From contig ONVJ01000120.1 in assembly GCA_900321265.1 (NCBI GenBank), positions 1-5,941 of the forward strand: a stretch of DNA of 5,941 nt. The letters are read 5' to 3'. A model generated the notes under the pieces. It saw only the letters and a program-made list of their open reading frames with translations, made no database searches and was not told where the DNA came from. Within the stretch, counting starts at the first letter, position 1. Each line of letters begins with the position of its first letter. Below are positions 1 through 5,242 of this stretch, one piece after another. Both the position numbers and the translations under genes were made by a program. Origin of the DNA: an uncultured Eubacteriales bacterium. Its GTDB lineage: Bacteria > Bacillota > Clostridia > Oscillospirales > CAG-272.

Positions 1-924
1 ACTGATAAAGTTTTTCACAAACAGTCTGTCTTCGCCGTCAATGAACGCGGCGCGCGATCCTCTTGACGTATACATCCGCGGTATTATCTCTCTGCCTTCA
101 TAGTCGAGCGGCATATCCTCGGGCGCTGACAGTCTGTCGCCGATGAACCGCTCCGCGACGAACGAGCCATGACCGTCATAGCCTTTGTCAAAGATAACGC
201 TCTTCCCGTCGGCAGTCAGAATGAACATATCTGACCCGCTGATATCCGGCTGATACACCGTTTCGTTTTGAAGATCGGTGCAGACGAGTTCGAACTCGGT
301 ATAGAAGTAATACCAGAGCCTTTCGCTGTCGTCGATATTCAGGGCATAGCAGTCGAGGATATCACTGTCAGCCTCCCAGAGGATCTTTCCGCCTTTATCC
401 CATACGACGAGACCGCTCGCCCCCAGCGGTTCGTCCTCCCAGCCGTAGTTGCCGAGTACTCCCTCGTCAAAATAGCTTGTGACGATCCTGCCGTCCGAAA
501 GAACTATGACATCCTCTATACCGTCGCCGAAGCAGAACTGACTGATGATGCCGCCCTGCCTGTCGAACAATGCCGCGTTGTTCTCCCCTTTGCCGTTTAT
601 GCGGCGGCATCTCGAAGCCACAAGCAGAAATCCGTCGTCCATGGGCTGCACGAAGTGATAATTCATCTCCTGCGTACCGAGATCATAGAGGCGTTCTCCC
701 GTGACCGCCTCATTTTCCCAGTCAATATCCAGTACGATGACACGGTATCCGCTGCACGATCTCGTCGGAACGAACATACCGTCGATACGTTCCGGTATGT
801 TTTCATTGAACAGGAAATACAGCTTCCCGTCGGATCCGATCTGCATATTTACGAATCCTTCCGGTCCGCAGTTGTATTTTTCAAATATCTTCCGAAGGTC
901 GGTAAAGCAGGAAAACAAACTCAT
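1..924 (-). CDS. Uncharacterised beta-propeller-like protein, C-terminus cut by window edge
   Basis: The minus strand is open for 308 codons from ATG (924-922) to the left edge with no stop, so the C-terminus lies outside. An AAAGGA ribosome binding site sits 8 nt upstream of the ATG, and a strong promoter lies at 970-998. The protein has no signal peptide and no membrane segment, so it is probably cytoplasmic. It is built of recurring beta-strand/turn units of the form 'DGK/R + hydrophobic strand': GSDGKLYFLF near residue 30, LSDGRIV near 142, WDKGGKILWE near 174, TADGKSVIF near 236 and DGEDRLFV near 296. That spacing suggests blades of a WD40/TolB/NHL-like propeller. Distinctive conserved-looking stretches are TSYFDEGVLGNYGW (149-162) and DCYALNIDD (191-199). 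I do not recognise a function. It is transcribed away from the genes to the right. Confidence is high that it is a real gene and moderate for the fold. Confidence 0.85.
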   Translation of the reverse strand, partial: MSLFSCFTDLRKIFEKYNCGPEGFVNMQIGSDGKLYFLFNENIPERIDGMFVPTRSCSGYRVIVLDIDWENEAVTGERLYDLGTQEMNYHFVQPMDDGFLLVASRCRRINGKGENNAALFDRQGGIISQFCFGDGIEDVIVLSDGRIVTSYFDEGVLGNYGWEDEPLGASGLVVWDKGGKILWEADSDILDCYALNIDDSERLWYYFYTEFELVCTDLQNETVYQPDISGSDMFILTADGKSVIFDKGYDGHGSFVAERFIGDRLSAPEDMPLDYEGREIIPRMYTSRGSRAAFIDGEDRLFVKNFIS

Positions 925-969
925 GTCATCAGTCCTTTCATAAATGATAGGGATTTCCGTTCACATCAT

Positions 970-998
970 ATTATAACAGATAAAAACAAAAAAGTCAA
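970..998 (-). promoter_or_regulatory. Sigma-A type promoter for the beta-propeller-like gene
   Basis: Read on the minus strand, TTGACT (998-993) is followed by a T-rich 17-bp spacer and a perfect TATAAT (975-970). The start of transcription should fall near 963, giving a leader of about 40 nt that carries the AAAGGA ribosome binding site before the ATG at 924. Both boxes and the spacer match the housekeeping consensus, so the gene is probably well expressed without an activator. Confidence 0.85.
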
Positions 999-1063
999 TC
1001 GGCCCGCCTGCGCGCTGCAGGTTCAGGCTTTAGTGTCATTTTTCAGGTTTACAGAATACGGCA

Positions 1064-1105
1064 AAATCCTCCCCTGCGGTCTCTTCGTATCGCAAAGGAG
1101 GATTT
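1064..1105. repeat. Imperfect inverted repeat in the intergenic region
   Basis: The arms AAATCCTCC (1064-1072) and GGAGGATTT (1097-1105) pair perfectly. After a two-by-two mismatch (CC against AA), TGCG (1075-1078) pairs with CGCA (1091-1094), leaving a 12-nt loop. No T-tract follows on either strand, so an intrinsic terminator is unlikely. It could be a short dispersed palindromic element, a protein site, or debris from a rearrangement. Upstream of the minus-strand promoter it would be a plausible place for a regulatory site, but nothing ties it to a known one. Confidence 0.4.
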
Positions 1106-1161
1106 CCGTATATCATGCGGTTTTATTTCTGTCTTCCGTCTGGAAGGTAGTTGAAGCGGAG

Positions 1162-1176
1162 GTGCCTGCAAGGCAC
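1162..1176. repeat. Small perfect hairpin, GTGCCT-GCA-AGGCAC
   Basis: Two 6-bp arms flank a 3-nt loop, 17 nt beyond the stop of the cyclophilin-like remnant on the minus strand. The position would suit a terminator of that former gene, but no run of T follows in the minus direction. In the plus direction a run of six T comes only about 12 nt later. It may be a worn-out terminator. Function is unproven. Confidence 0.3.
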
Positions 1177-1192
1177 ATCAGCTTACCGTTTT

Positions 1193-1369
1193 TTATTCCG
1201 CCGAAAGCTCCAGCGTCACGTTTCCCTTCCCCAGCAGTTCCGACAGCTGCGACTCAGTTTTACCGGTGATATGTCCGAGCCGCGTGTACGCCCACGAGTT
1301 GGAACCGTAGAAAACGACGATCTGATCGCAATGAATCCCGGGGAAATAATTCGTGCGGTTTAATAACGC
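1193..1369 (-). pseudogene. C-terminal remnant of a cyclophilin-like-fold protein
   Basis: On the minus strand a frame is open from just after a TGA (1372-1370) to TAA (1195-1193). It contains no ATG, GTG or TTG start and no ribosome binding site. The peptide includes DQIVVFYGSNSWAYTRLGHI, then TESQLSELLGKGNVTLELSAE at the end. This reads like the last half of the cyclophilin-like family often annotated beside flavodoxins in Clostridia (pattern 'IVIFYGSNSWSYTRLGKI ... L..LLG.G.V.V.L'). The family domain is about 110 residues, and only about 50 remain here. The N-terminal part is missing and its place is taken by the ohrR promoter, so the break lies between the remnant and that promoter. It is almost certainly not expressed. 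The family assignment is from memory of the motif and is fairly confident. Confidence 0.7.
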
Positions 1370-1398
1370 TCATTTTTATCAGAAAATCAAAACAGCTC

Positions 1399-1427
1399 TT
1401 GACAAATCGTATCGCGCGCGATATAAT
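1399..1427 (+). promoter_or_regulatory. Consensus sigma-A promoter of ohrR
   Basis: A perfect TTGACA (1399-1404), a 17-bp spacer and a perfect TATAAT (1422-1427) give a full-consensus housekeeping promoter. Transcription should start near 1434, leaving a leader of about 37 nt. A promoter this strong usually needs a repressor, and a palindromic site overlies its downstream half. Confidence 0.92.
1410..1423. promoter_or_regulatory. 14-bp perfect palindrome, likely OhrR operator
   Basis: TATCGCGCGCGATA is a perfect 14-bp palindrome that fills the spacer and overlaps the first two bases of the -10 box. A protein bound here would block RNA polymerase. The gene it precedes encodes a MarR-family repressor, and such repressors commonly bind palindromes in their own promoter, so autoregulation is the natural reading. 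The core is GC-rich and unlike the AT-rich Bacillus subtilis OhrR box. I see no second copy elsewhere in the window. Confidence 0.75.
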
Positions 1428-1470
1428 GGTCTCAGATAAGTCGAATGCGAAATAATTACAGGTGAAATGA

Positions 1471-1914
1471 ATGACTGACAAATACGCTGCTCTCCGACTG
1501 AAAAACCAGCTTTGCTTCCCTCTCTATGCGGTATCGAATATGATAACAAGAAAATACAAGCCGCTTCTCGACATGCTCGACCTGACCTATACGCAATACA
1601 TCGTTATGATGGTCATGTGGGAAGAAAAGCAGGTGAATGAAAAGCTTCTTTGCGAATCACTGTACCTTAAGTCGAACACGCTCACTCCGCTTTTGAAAAA
1701 GCTTGAAGACAAAGGATACATAAAGAAAGAAAAAGACAAAAGAGACGAGCGCAATCTTGTGATCACGCTGACTGAATCAGGTGAAAAGCTGCAAAATGAA
1801 GCGCTCTGCGTGCCCGAGACCATATCGAAGGAGTTCCATCTTACACCCGACGAAGCGACATCGCTTTACACTGTTTTATACAAGATGCTCGATGAAGAAC
1901 GGACTAAGGATTAA
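1471..1914 (+). CDS. ohrR: Organic-peroxide-sensing MarR-family repressor OhrR
   Basis: The 147-residue protein is the usual length for OhrR. It starts at ATG 1471, 5 nt after AGGTGA (1460-1465). The N-terminal KNQLCFPLYA places cysteine at residue 15, the peroxidatic position of Bacillus subtilis OhrR. The tyrosines that contact that cysteine in Bacillus are also kept, at 19, 29 and 40. The winged-helix segment follows (about 45-105), with the recognition-helix region LYLKSNTLTPLLKKLEDKGYI at 65-84 and the wing DKRDERNLVITLT at 89-101. Residue 22 is serine and the other cysteines (61 and 113) do not match the Xanthomonas two-cysteine pattern, so a one-cysteine sensor is likely. When C15 is oxidised by organic hydroperoxide, this family releases DNA. 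No ohr peroxidase gene is adjacent, so its targets may be itself and the flavoprotein genes downstream. The family call is very confident and the target set is inference. Confidence 0.93.
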   Translation: MTDKYAALRLKNQLCFPLYAVSNMITRKYKPLLDMLDLTYTQYIVMMVMWEEKQVNEKLLCESLYLKSNTLTPLLKKLEDKGYIKKEKDKRDERNLVITLTESGEKLQNEALCVPETISKEFHLTPDEATSLYTVLYKMLDEERTKD

Positions 1915-1926
1915 AGAAACCCGTAA

Positions 1927-2034
1927 AATGTCGTTGAAGGTTTCTCCACGACCGACAAGCCGATGACGAAGGAAGAATCGATTGAAACGGAGCTTGAATA
2001 CCGATCCATGCTGCAATTAGAACGAGTATTTTGA
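1927..2034 (+). pseudogene. Orphan 35-codon coding-like remnant, family not recognised
   Basis: Between ohrR and the nitroreductase, a frame runs from just after TAA (1924-1926) to TGA (2032-2034). It encodes NVVEGFSTTDKPMTKEES, then IETELEYRSMLQLERVF. The composition is protein-like (acidic, amphipathic C-terminal helix) and would suit the end of a globular protein. The frame has no start with a usable ribosome binding site; the internal ATG at 1963 lacks one. It is therefore probably the tail of a gene whose front was lost, like the fragment at 1193-1369. I could not assign a family. It may also be chance. Confidence 0.4.
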
Positions 2035-2075
2035 AAGCAGAACGTCGAGGAGCATTTATTTAAAGAGAGATTGAA

Positions 2076-2888
2076 ATGAAAATATCTGAAGTCATAAGAA
2101 AAAGACGGAGCGTCCGCAGTTTCGACGGGACGCAACTGCGCGAGAAAGACGCCATGGCGATAATGAAATTTGCCGAGAAAGCGGAAAATCCCTACGGTAT
2201 TCCGGTCACATGGAAACTGCTCGACGCCGGAAAGTACGGATTGTCAAGCCCGGTTATCGTCGGCACCGACACCTTCATAGCCGGTAAGATGCGCCGCGTC
2301 CGGTACGCGGAGGAAGCGTTTGGATATTCTTTTGAGAAGATCGTTCTTTTTGCAGAGTCGATAGGCGTAGGTACCACCTGGATCGCCGGGACGATGAACA
2401 GGGATGCATTTGAGCGAGCGATGGAGGTCGCCGAAGGCGAGGTCATGCCTTGCGTCAGTCCGGTCGGCTATGCGGCAAAAAAGATGTCGTTCAGGGAAAC
2501 TATGATGAGAAAAGGAATCAAGGCGGACAGCAGAAACGGTTTTGAAGAGCTGTTCTTTGACGGGAGCTTTAATACTCCGCTGACCGAAGAAAAAGCCGGA
2601 GCGCTCAAAGGCGCTCTGGAGGCGGTGCGGCTGGCACCTTCCGCAGTCAACCGGCAGCCATGGCGCGTCGTCGTATCCGGTGATAAAGCGCATTTTTACA
2701 AAAAGCAAAGCAAAGGATTCGTTTCCGCCGACGGTTGGGATATTCAGAAGATCGATATCGGCATAGCTCTCTGCCATTTTGAGCTTGCCGCAAACGAATC
2801 CGGAATTGACGTGACGCTTGAGACAGCAGATCCGGCATTGCCTTCCGGTGACGATACGCATTATGTTGCATCCTGCGTTCTGAAATAA
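2076..2888 (+). CDS. Nitroreductase-family flavoprotein (TM-nitroreductase type)
   Basis: The 270-residue protein belongs to the nitroreductase fold, nearest in layout to the 'putative TM nitroreductase' family, which is longer than the usual 170-200-residue enzymes. The N-terminus has the FMN-phosphate-binding pattern RKRRSVRSF (8-16). GVGTTWIAGT (97-106) is the usual mid-protein glycine-rich strand. APSAVNRQPWRVVV (187-200) is the classic 'PSxxNxQPWRF' signature, and DIGIALCHFELAA (227-239) is the dimer-interface helix. These enzymes bind FMN and transfer electrons from NAD(P)H, but the natural substrate here is unknown. The ATG at 2076 follows an AGAGAG ribosome binding site, and no obvious promoter lies between it and ohrR, so cotranscription from the ohrR promoter is plausible. 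The flavodoxin comes next. Confidence 0.88.
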   Translation: MKISEVIRKRRSVRSFDGTQLREKDAMAIMKFAEKAENPYGIPVTWKLLDAGKYGLSSPVIVGTDTFIAGKMRRVRYAEEAFGYSFEKIVLFAESIGVGTTWIAGTMNRDAFERAMEVAEGEVMPCVSPVGYAAKKMSFRETMMRKGIKADSRNGFEELFFDGSFNTPLTEEKAGALKGALEAVRLAPSAVNRQPWRVVVSGDKAHFYKKQSKGFVSADGWDIQKIDIGIALCHFELAANESGIDVTLETADPALPSGDDTHYVASCVLK

Positions 2889-2932
2889 CAAGATCGGTTT
2901 TGTCCGGAAAAATCAGAAAAAAACAAACGCAA

Positions 2933-2956
2933 ACAGCAGTAAGGTATTATTCAAAT
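2933..2956 (+). pseudogene. Possible decayed flavodoxin N-terminus in the leader of the flavodoxin gene
   Basis: In the flavodoxin reading frame, upstream of its start, the codons read TAVRYYSN. This closely resembles the true N-terminus TAIRYFTK 69 nt downstream and the usual start of the family (KTAVRYYS). By hand alignment about 19 of 29 bases match. The expected glycine-rich FMN loop does not follow here, so this looks like a vestige of a partial duplication or of an earlier start region. The match is short and could be chance. Confidence 0.25.
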
Positions 2957-3001
2957 CCCGAAAAAATCTCTTTAAAACACATAATTATGGGGGTAAACAA
3001 A

Positions 3002-3412
3002 ATGAAGACAGCCATACGTTATTTTACAAAATCAAAGAAAGGCAACACAAAAAACCTTGCTGACGCGGTGTCGAAGGCGCTCGATGCCGACGCGCTCGAG
3101 GTCTCGTGCGATCTTGACGAAAAAGTTGACAGACTGTTTCTTATAAACGCGATGTACGCCGCGGATATAGACAAGGAGATCAAGAAATTTCTCTTAAGAA
3201 ACAAAGAAAAAATCAGCGAAGTGGTCAATATGAACACCGCCGCCTCCGGCGCATCCACCTGGAAAGCGGTCAAAAAAGTTACTGACGAACTTGGCGTAAA
3301 ACTCAGCGAAAAAGAGTTCCATTGCGCCGCGTCGTGGATCTTTATCAACAAAGGTCTTCCGACAGATGAAGATCTGAGACGCGCTGGTGAGTTCGCCGCA
3401 TCGCTCGTGTAA
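3002..3412 (+). CDS. Small flavodoxin-family protein
   Basis: The predicted 136-residue protein is about full length for the short clostridial flavodoxin-domain family. The first strand and phosphate loop are AIRYFTKSKKGNTKNLAD (4-21), where the KKGNTK loop stands for the usual S/T-x-T-G-x-T that holds FMN phosphate. RLFLINAMYAADID (44-57) is the second flavin-binding loop region. KEFHCAASWIFINKGLPTDED (104-124) matches the family's C-terminal 'FHC...F..KG.P...D' pattern. Such proteins carry electrons through FMN in the cytoplasm. I chose ATG 3002 because GGGGGT (2989-2994) sits 7-8 nt before it. The in-frame ATG at 2987 and TTG at 2900 have no comparable site. It follows the nitroreductase by 113 nt on the same strand. 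A cyclophilin-like remnant of a family often seen with such flavodoxins lies at 1193-1369. Confidence 0.85.
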   Translation: MKTAIRYFTKSKKGNTKNLADAVSKALDADALEVSCDLDEKVDRLFLINAMYAADIDKEIKKFLLRNKEKISEVVNMNTAASGASTWKAVKKVTDELGVKLSEKEFHCAASWIFINKGLPTDEDLRRAGEFAASLV

Positions 3413-3441
3413 AGCAAAAACGTAATATCGCATAGATAATC

Positions 3442-3486
3442 CATACGGATCATCGTTCACCTGAATCCTTTTTCGGGATCCGTATG
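3442..3486. repeat. 10-bp perfect inverted repeat before the DUF1848 gene
   Basis: CATACGGATC (3442-3451) and GATCCGTATG (3477-3486) are exact reverse complements with a 25-nt loop. The second arm ends 25 nt before the ribosome binding site of the DUF1848 gene. The loop also holds ATCC (3465-3468), which could pair with GGAT of the first arm, so two folds are possible. No T-tract follows the second arm, so a simple terminator is unlikely. It could be an operator, a leader RNA structure or a boundary between two transcription units. I see no convincing -35/-10 pair between 3413 and 3526. Confidence 0.5.
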
Positions 3487-3511
3487 TATGATTGAGCGCG
3501 GAATATGAAAC

Positions 3512-3516
3512 GGAGG
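3512..3516 (+). promoter_or_regulatory. Ribosome binding site GGAGG that fixes the DUF1848 start
   Basis: GGAGG lies 9 nt before ATG 3526. It would fall inside the coding region if the in-frame ATG at 3505 were used, and that upstream ATG has no site of its own. The downstream start also gives the N-terminus MIINTGQRTDIPAFY, usual for the family. Confidence 0.8.
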
Positions 3517-3525
3517 AAAGCCGGT

Positions 3526-4458
3526 ATGATCATAAACACGGGACAAAGAACGGACATACCGGCTTTTTACGCGGAGTGGTTTGCTAACAGACTGCGCGAG
3601 GGCTTTGTCTGCGTGCGCAATCCTTATTATCCGGAGCAGGTCAGCCGCTACCGCCTCGACCCTTCGGTCGTTGACTGCATCGGCTTCTGCACCAAGGATC
3701 CCGCCCCGATGTTCAAATTTACGGATCTGCTGAAAGACTACGGGCAGTACTGGTTCGTCACGGTCACGCCGTACGGACGCGACATAGAGCCGAACGTGAA
3801 GGACAAGCACGAACTGCTCGAGGATTTCAAAAAGCTGTCGGGAATCGTCGGCGTAAATTCGACGGGCTGGCGATACGATCCGATCTTCATTTCCGGCAAA
3901 TATTCCGTGGAGTACCACCTCCGCGCATTTGAGAAGATGGCTGCGGCGCTCGACGGCTGCACAAAGACCGCCGTCATCAGCTTCATCGACCTGTATCCGA
4001 AGGTCAGGCGCAATTTCCCGGAGGCACGGGAGGTCACAAAGGAAGAGCGGCTAACGCTCGGCCGTGAAATGGTGAAGATCGCCGCAGCGCACGGTATGAC
4101 CCTCAAGCCCTGCGCCGAGGGAGACGAGCTTGCGCAGTTCGGCGCCGACTGCGGCGGATGTATGCGGATCGGCGACTACGAAAAGGCGCTAGGCAAGCGT
4201 CTCCTCGCCCCGAAAAAGAAGGGCGCAAGAGCCGGGTGCGCCTGCTATCTTTCCTGCGATATCGGCGCGTACAACACCTGCCTGCACTTGTGCAAGTACT
4301 GCTATGCAAACGCCGAACCGTCCGTCGTTCTGGCGCAGAGCCGCCTGCATGATCCGGAGTCTCCTTTTCTGATCGGCGGTTATAAGGAAGGCGACGTGAT
4401 AAACGACGTGCCGCAGGAATCCTGGACCGACGGGCAGGAATCTCTGTTTTTTGAATGA
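3526..4458 (+). CDS. DUF1848 family protein with C-terminal radical-SAM-like cysteine cluster
   Basis: The 310-residue protein opens with IINTGQRTDIPAFYAEWF (2-19) and carries GWRYDPI (114-120) and a conserved YHLRAFEKM segment (130-138), all hallmarks of DUF1848. The C-terminal third is cysteine-rich: CGGC (209-212), CACYLSC (238-244), and NTCLHLCKYCYAN (250-262). The last gives C252-x3-C256-x2-C259, the spacing radical SAM enzymes use to hold a 4Fe-4S cluster. In radical SAM enzymes that motif is near the N-terminus; here it is at the end, which is known for this family. The biochemical function is unknown. Its stop codon is only 10 nt before the start of a macrodomain gene, and a SirTM sirtuin follows, so one transcript is likely. 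Inference: it may act on, or sense the redox state for, the ADP-ribosylation pair. No signal peptide is visible. The family call is strong and the role is unknown. Confidence 0.9.
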   Translation: MIINTGQRTDIPAFYAEWFANRLREGFVCVRNPYYPEQVSRYRLDPSVVDCIGFCTKDPAPMFKFTDLLKDYGQYWFVTVTPYGRDIEPNVKDKHELLEDFKKLSGIVGVNSTGWRYDPIFISGKYSVEYHLRAFEKMAAALDGCTKTAVISFIDLYPKVRRNFPEAREVTKEERLTLGREMVKIAAAHGMTLKPCAEGDELAQFGADCGGCMRIGDYEKALGKRLLAPKKKGARAGCACYLSCDIGAYNTCLHLCKYCYANAEPSVVLAQSRLHDPESPFLIGGYKEGDVINDVPQESWTDGQESLFFE

Positions 4459-4464
4459 AGGTGA
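4458..4464 (+). promoter_or_regulatory. Ribosome binding site AAGGTGA before the GTG start of the macrodomain gene
   Basis: AAGGTGA begins on the last base of the DUF1848 stop codon and ends 4 nt before GTG 4469. It supports that GTG over the in-frame TTG at 4451, which would place this site inside the gene. Ribosomes finishing DUF1848 would be released exactly here, so translational coupling is likely. Confidence 0.65.
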
Positions 4465-4468
4465 ACCG

Positions 4469-5242
4469 GTGACACACGAAGAAAAAAGAACATACCTGAT
4501 AAAAGCGCTCCTGTCCGAACAGCCTCGATACAGGAATATCGGAATTCCGGTTGACGAAAAAGGACAAAAAGACCTGTTGCGCTCGCTGATGAACGTCCGC
4601 CTTCCCGCACCGCTCTCCGACGAGTATATCGGGATCGAGAGCGACTACCTTAGAGAGGCGACGGCGGCGAAAGGGATCACCCGCCTCGACGGTCTTTCGC
4701 CCGCGGAGGACGGCATATATCTCTGGCAGGGCGACATCACGACACTTGAATGCGACGCGATCGTAAACGCCGCAAATTCGCAGCTGCTCGGCTGCTTTCG
4801 GCCGCTTCACAACTGCGTCGACAACTGCATCCATACCTACGCCGGCCTGCGGCTCCGCAACACCTGTGCCGGGATCATGAAGAAGCAGGGACATGAGGAG
4901 CCGGCGGGGCGTGCGAAGATCACGCCGGCGTATGATCTGCCCTGTAAATACGTAATTCACACCGTCGGACCGATCGTAAACGGCAGACTGACGGCAAGGC
5001 AGGAAGAACTTCTCGCGTCATGCTACCGCTCCTGCCTGGCGCTTGCGGAGGAAAACGGGCTCGGCAGTATCGCGTTCTGCTGTATCTCCACCGGTGTTTT
5101 CGGCTTCCCGCAGCGGCGGGCGGCAGAGATCGCGGTGCAGACGGTACGCGATCACAGGGCAGATACAAAAAGCAGAACAGAGGTGATATTCAATGTATGG
5201 AAGGACGAGGATCTCGAGATCTACCGGAAGCTTCTCGGATAA
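4469..5242 (+). CDS. SirTM-linked zinc-type macrodomain, ADP-ribosylhydrolase
   Basis: The 257-residue protein has an N-terminal helical extension (about 1-75) and a macrodomain (about 80-257). The ADP-ribose-binding signatures are WQGDIT (86-91), VNAANSQLLGCF (99-110) and CCISTGVFGFP (204-214). The stretch after NAANS is special: C109, H114, C116, then DNCIH (118-122), LRLRNTC (127-133). The Cys/His arrangement LLGCxxPxHxCxDNxIH is typical of macrodomains paired with SirTM sirtuins, now called Zn-Macros, where a bound zinc helps to remove ADP-ribose from protein. Which of these residues bind the metal I cannot prove from sequence. It should reverse the mark made by the sirtuin encoded from 5193. 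The gene uses a GTG start. It lies 10 nt after DUF1848 and overlaps the sirtuin by 50 nt. The length agrees with the Staphylococcus and Streptococcus relatives (about 260-270). Confidence 0.92.
   Translation: MTHEEKRTYLIKALLSEQPRYRNIGIPVDEKGQKDLLRSLMNVRLPAPLSDEYIGIESDYLREATAAKGITRLDGLSPAEDGIYLWQGDITTLECDAIVNAANSQLLGCFRPLHNCVDNCIHTYAGLRLRNTCAGIMKKQGHEEPAGRAKITPAYDLPCKYVIHTVGPIVNGRLTARQEELLASCYRSCLALAEENGLGSIAFCCISTGVFGFPQRRAAEIAVQTVRDHRADTKSRTEVIFNVWKDEDLEIYRKLLG
5181..5186 (+). promoter_or_regulatory. Ribosome binding site AGGTGA of the sirtuin gene, inside the macrodomain gene
   Basis: AGGTGA lies 6 nt before ATG 5193 and inside the macrodomain coding sequence. It is the only good start signal ahead of the sirtuin frame, and it places the start upstream of the macrodomain stop at 5240-5242. 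Confidence 0.8.

Noticed and set aside
1162..1176. Intrinsic terminator
   Set aside because: The hairpin is only 6 bp and no T-tract follows directly on either strand.
268..1269. A 333-codon plus-strand open frame opposite the beta-propeller-like gene
   Set aside because: It has no ribosome binding site, runs through the minus-strand promoter and the cyclophilin-like remnant, and matches no family pattern. The opposite strand is open to the edge with a strong promoter, a good ribosome binding site and protein-like repeats.
2244..2891. A 215-codon minus-strand open frame
   Set aside because: It is antisense to the nitroreductase, whose motifs are clear, and its peptide shows no recognisable domain.
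2900..3001. An upstream TTG start (2900) or ATG start (2987) for the flavodoxin
   Set aside because: Neither has a ribosome binding site, and both add residues before the canonical flavodoxin first strand. GGGGGT before ATG 3002 fits better.
3413..3525. A promoter such as TATGAT at 3487-3492
   Set aside because: No acceptable -35 box lies 16-18 bp upstream and there is no extended -10 TGn, so it was not called.
4103..4960. A 285-codon minus-strand open frame
   Set aside because: It lies opposite the DUF1848 and macrodomain genes and is rich in arginine runs, as expected for a GC-rich shadow frame.
5210..5221. Palindrome GATCTCGAGATC
   Set aside because: It lies within two overlapping coding frames, is composed of common codons there, and has no second copy or regulatory context.
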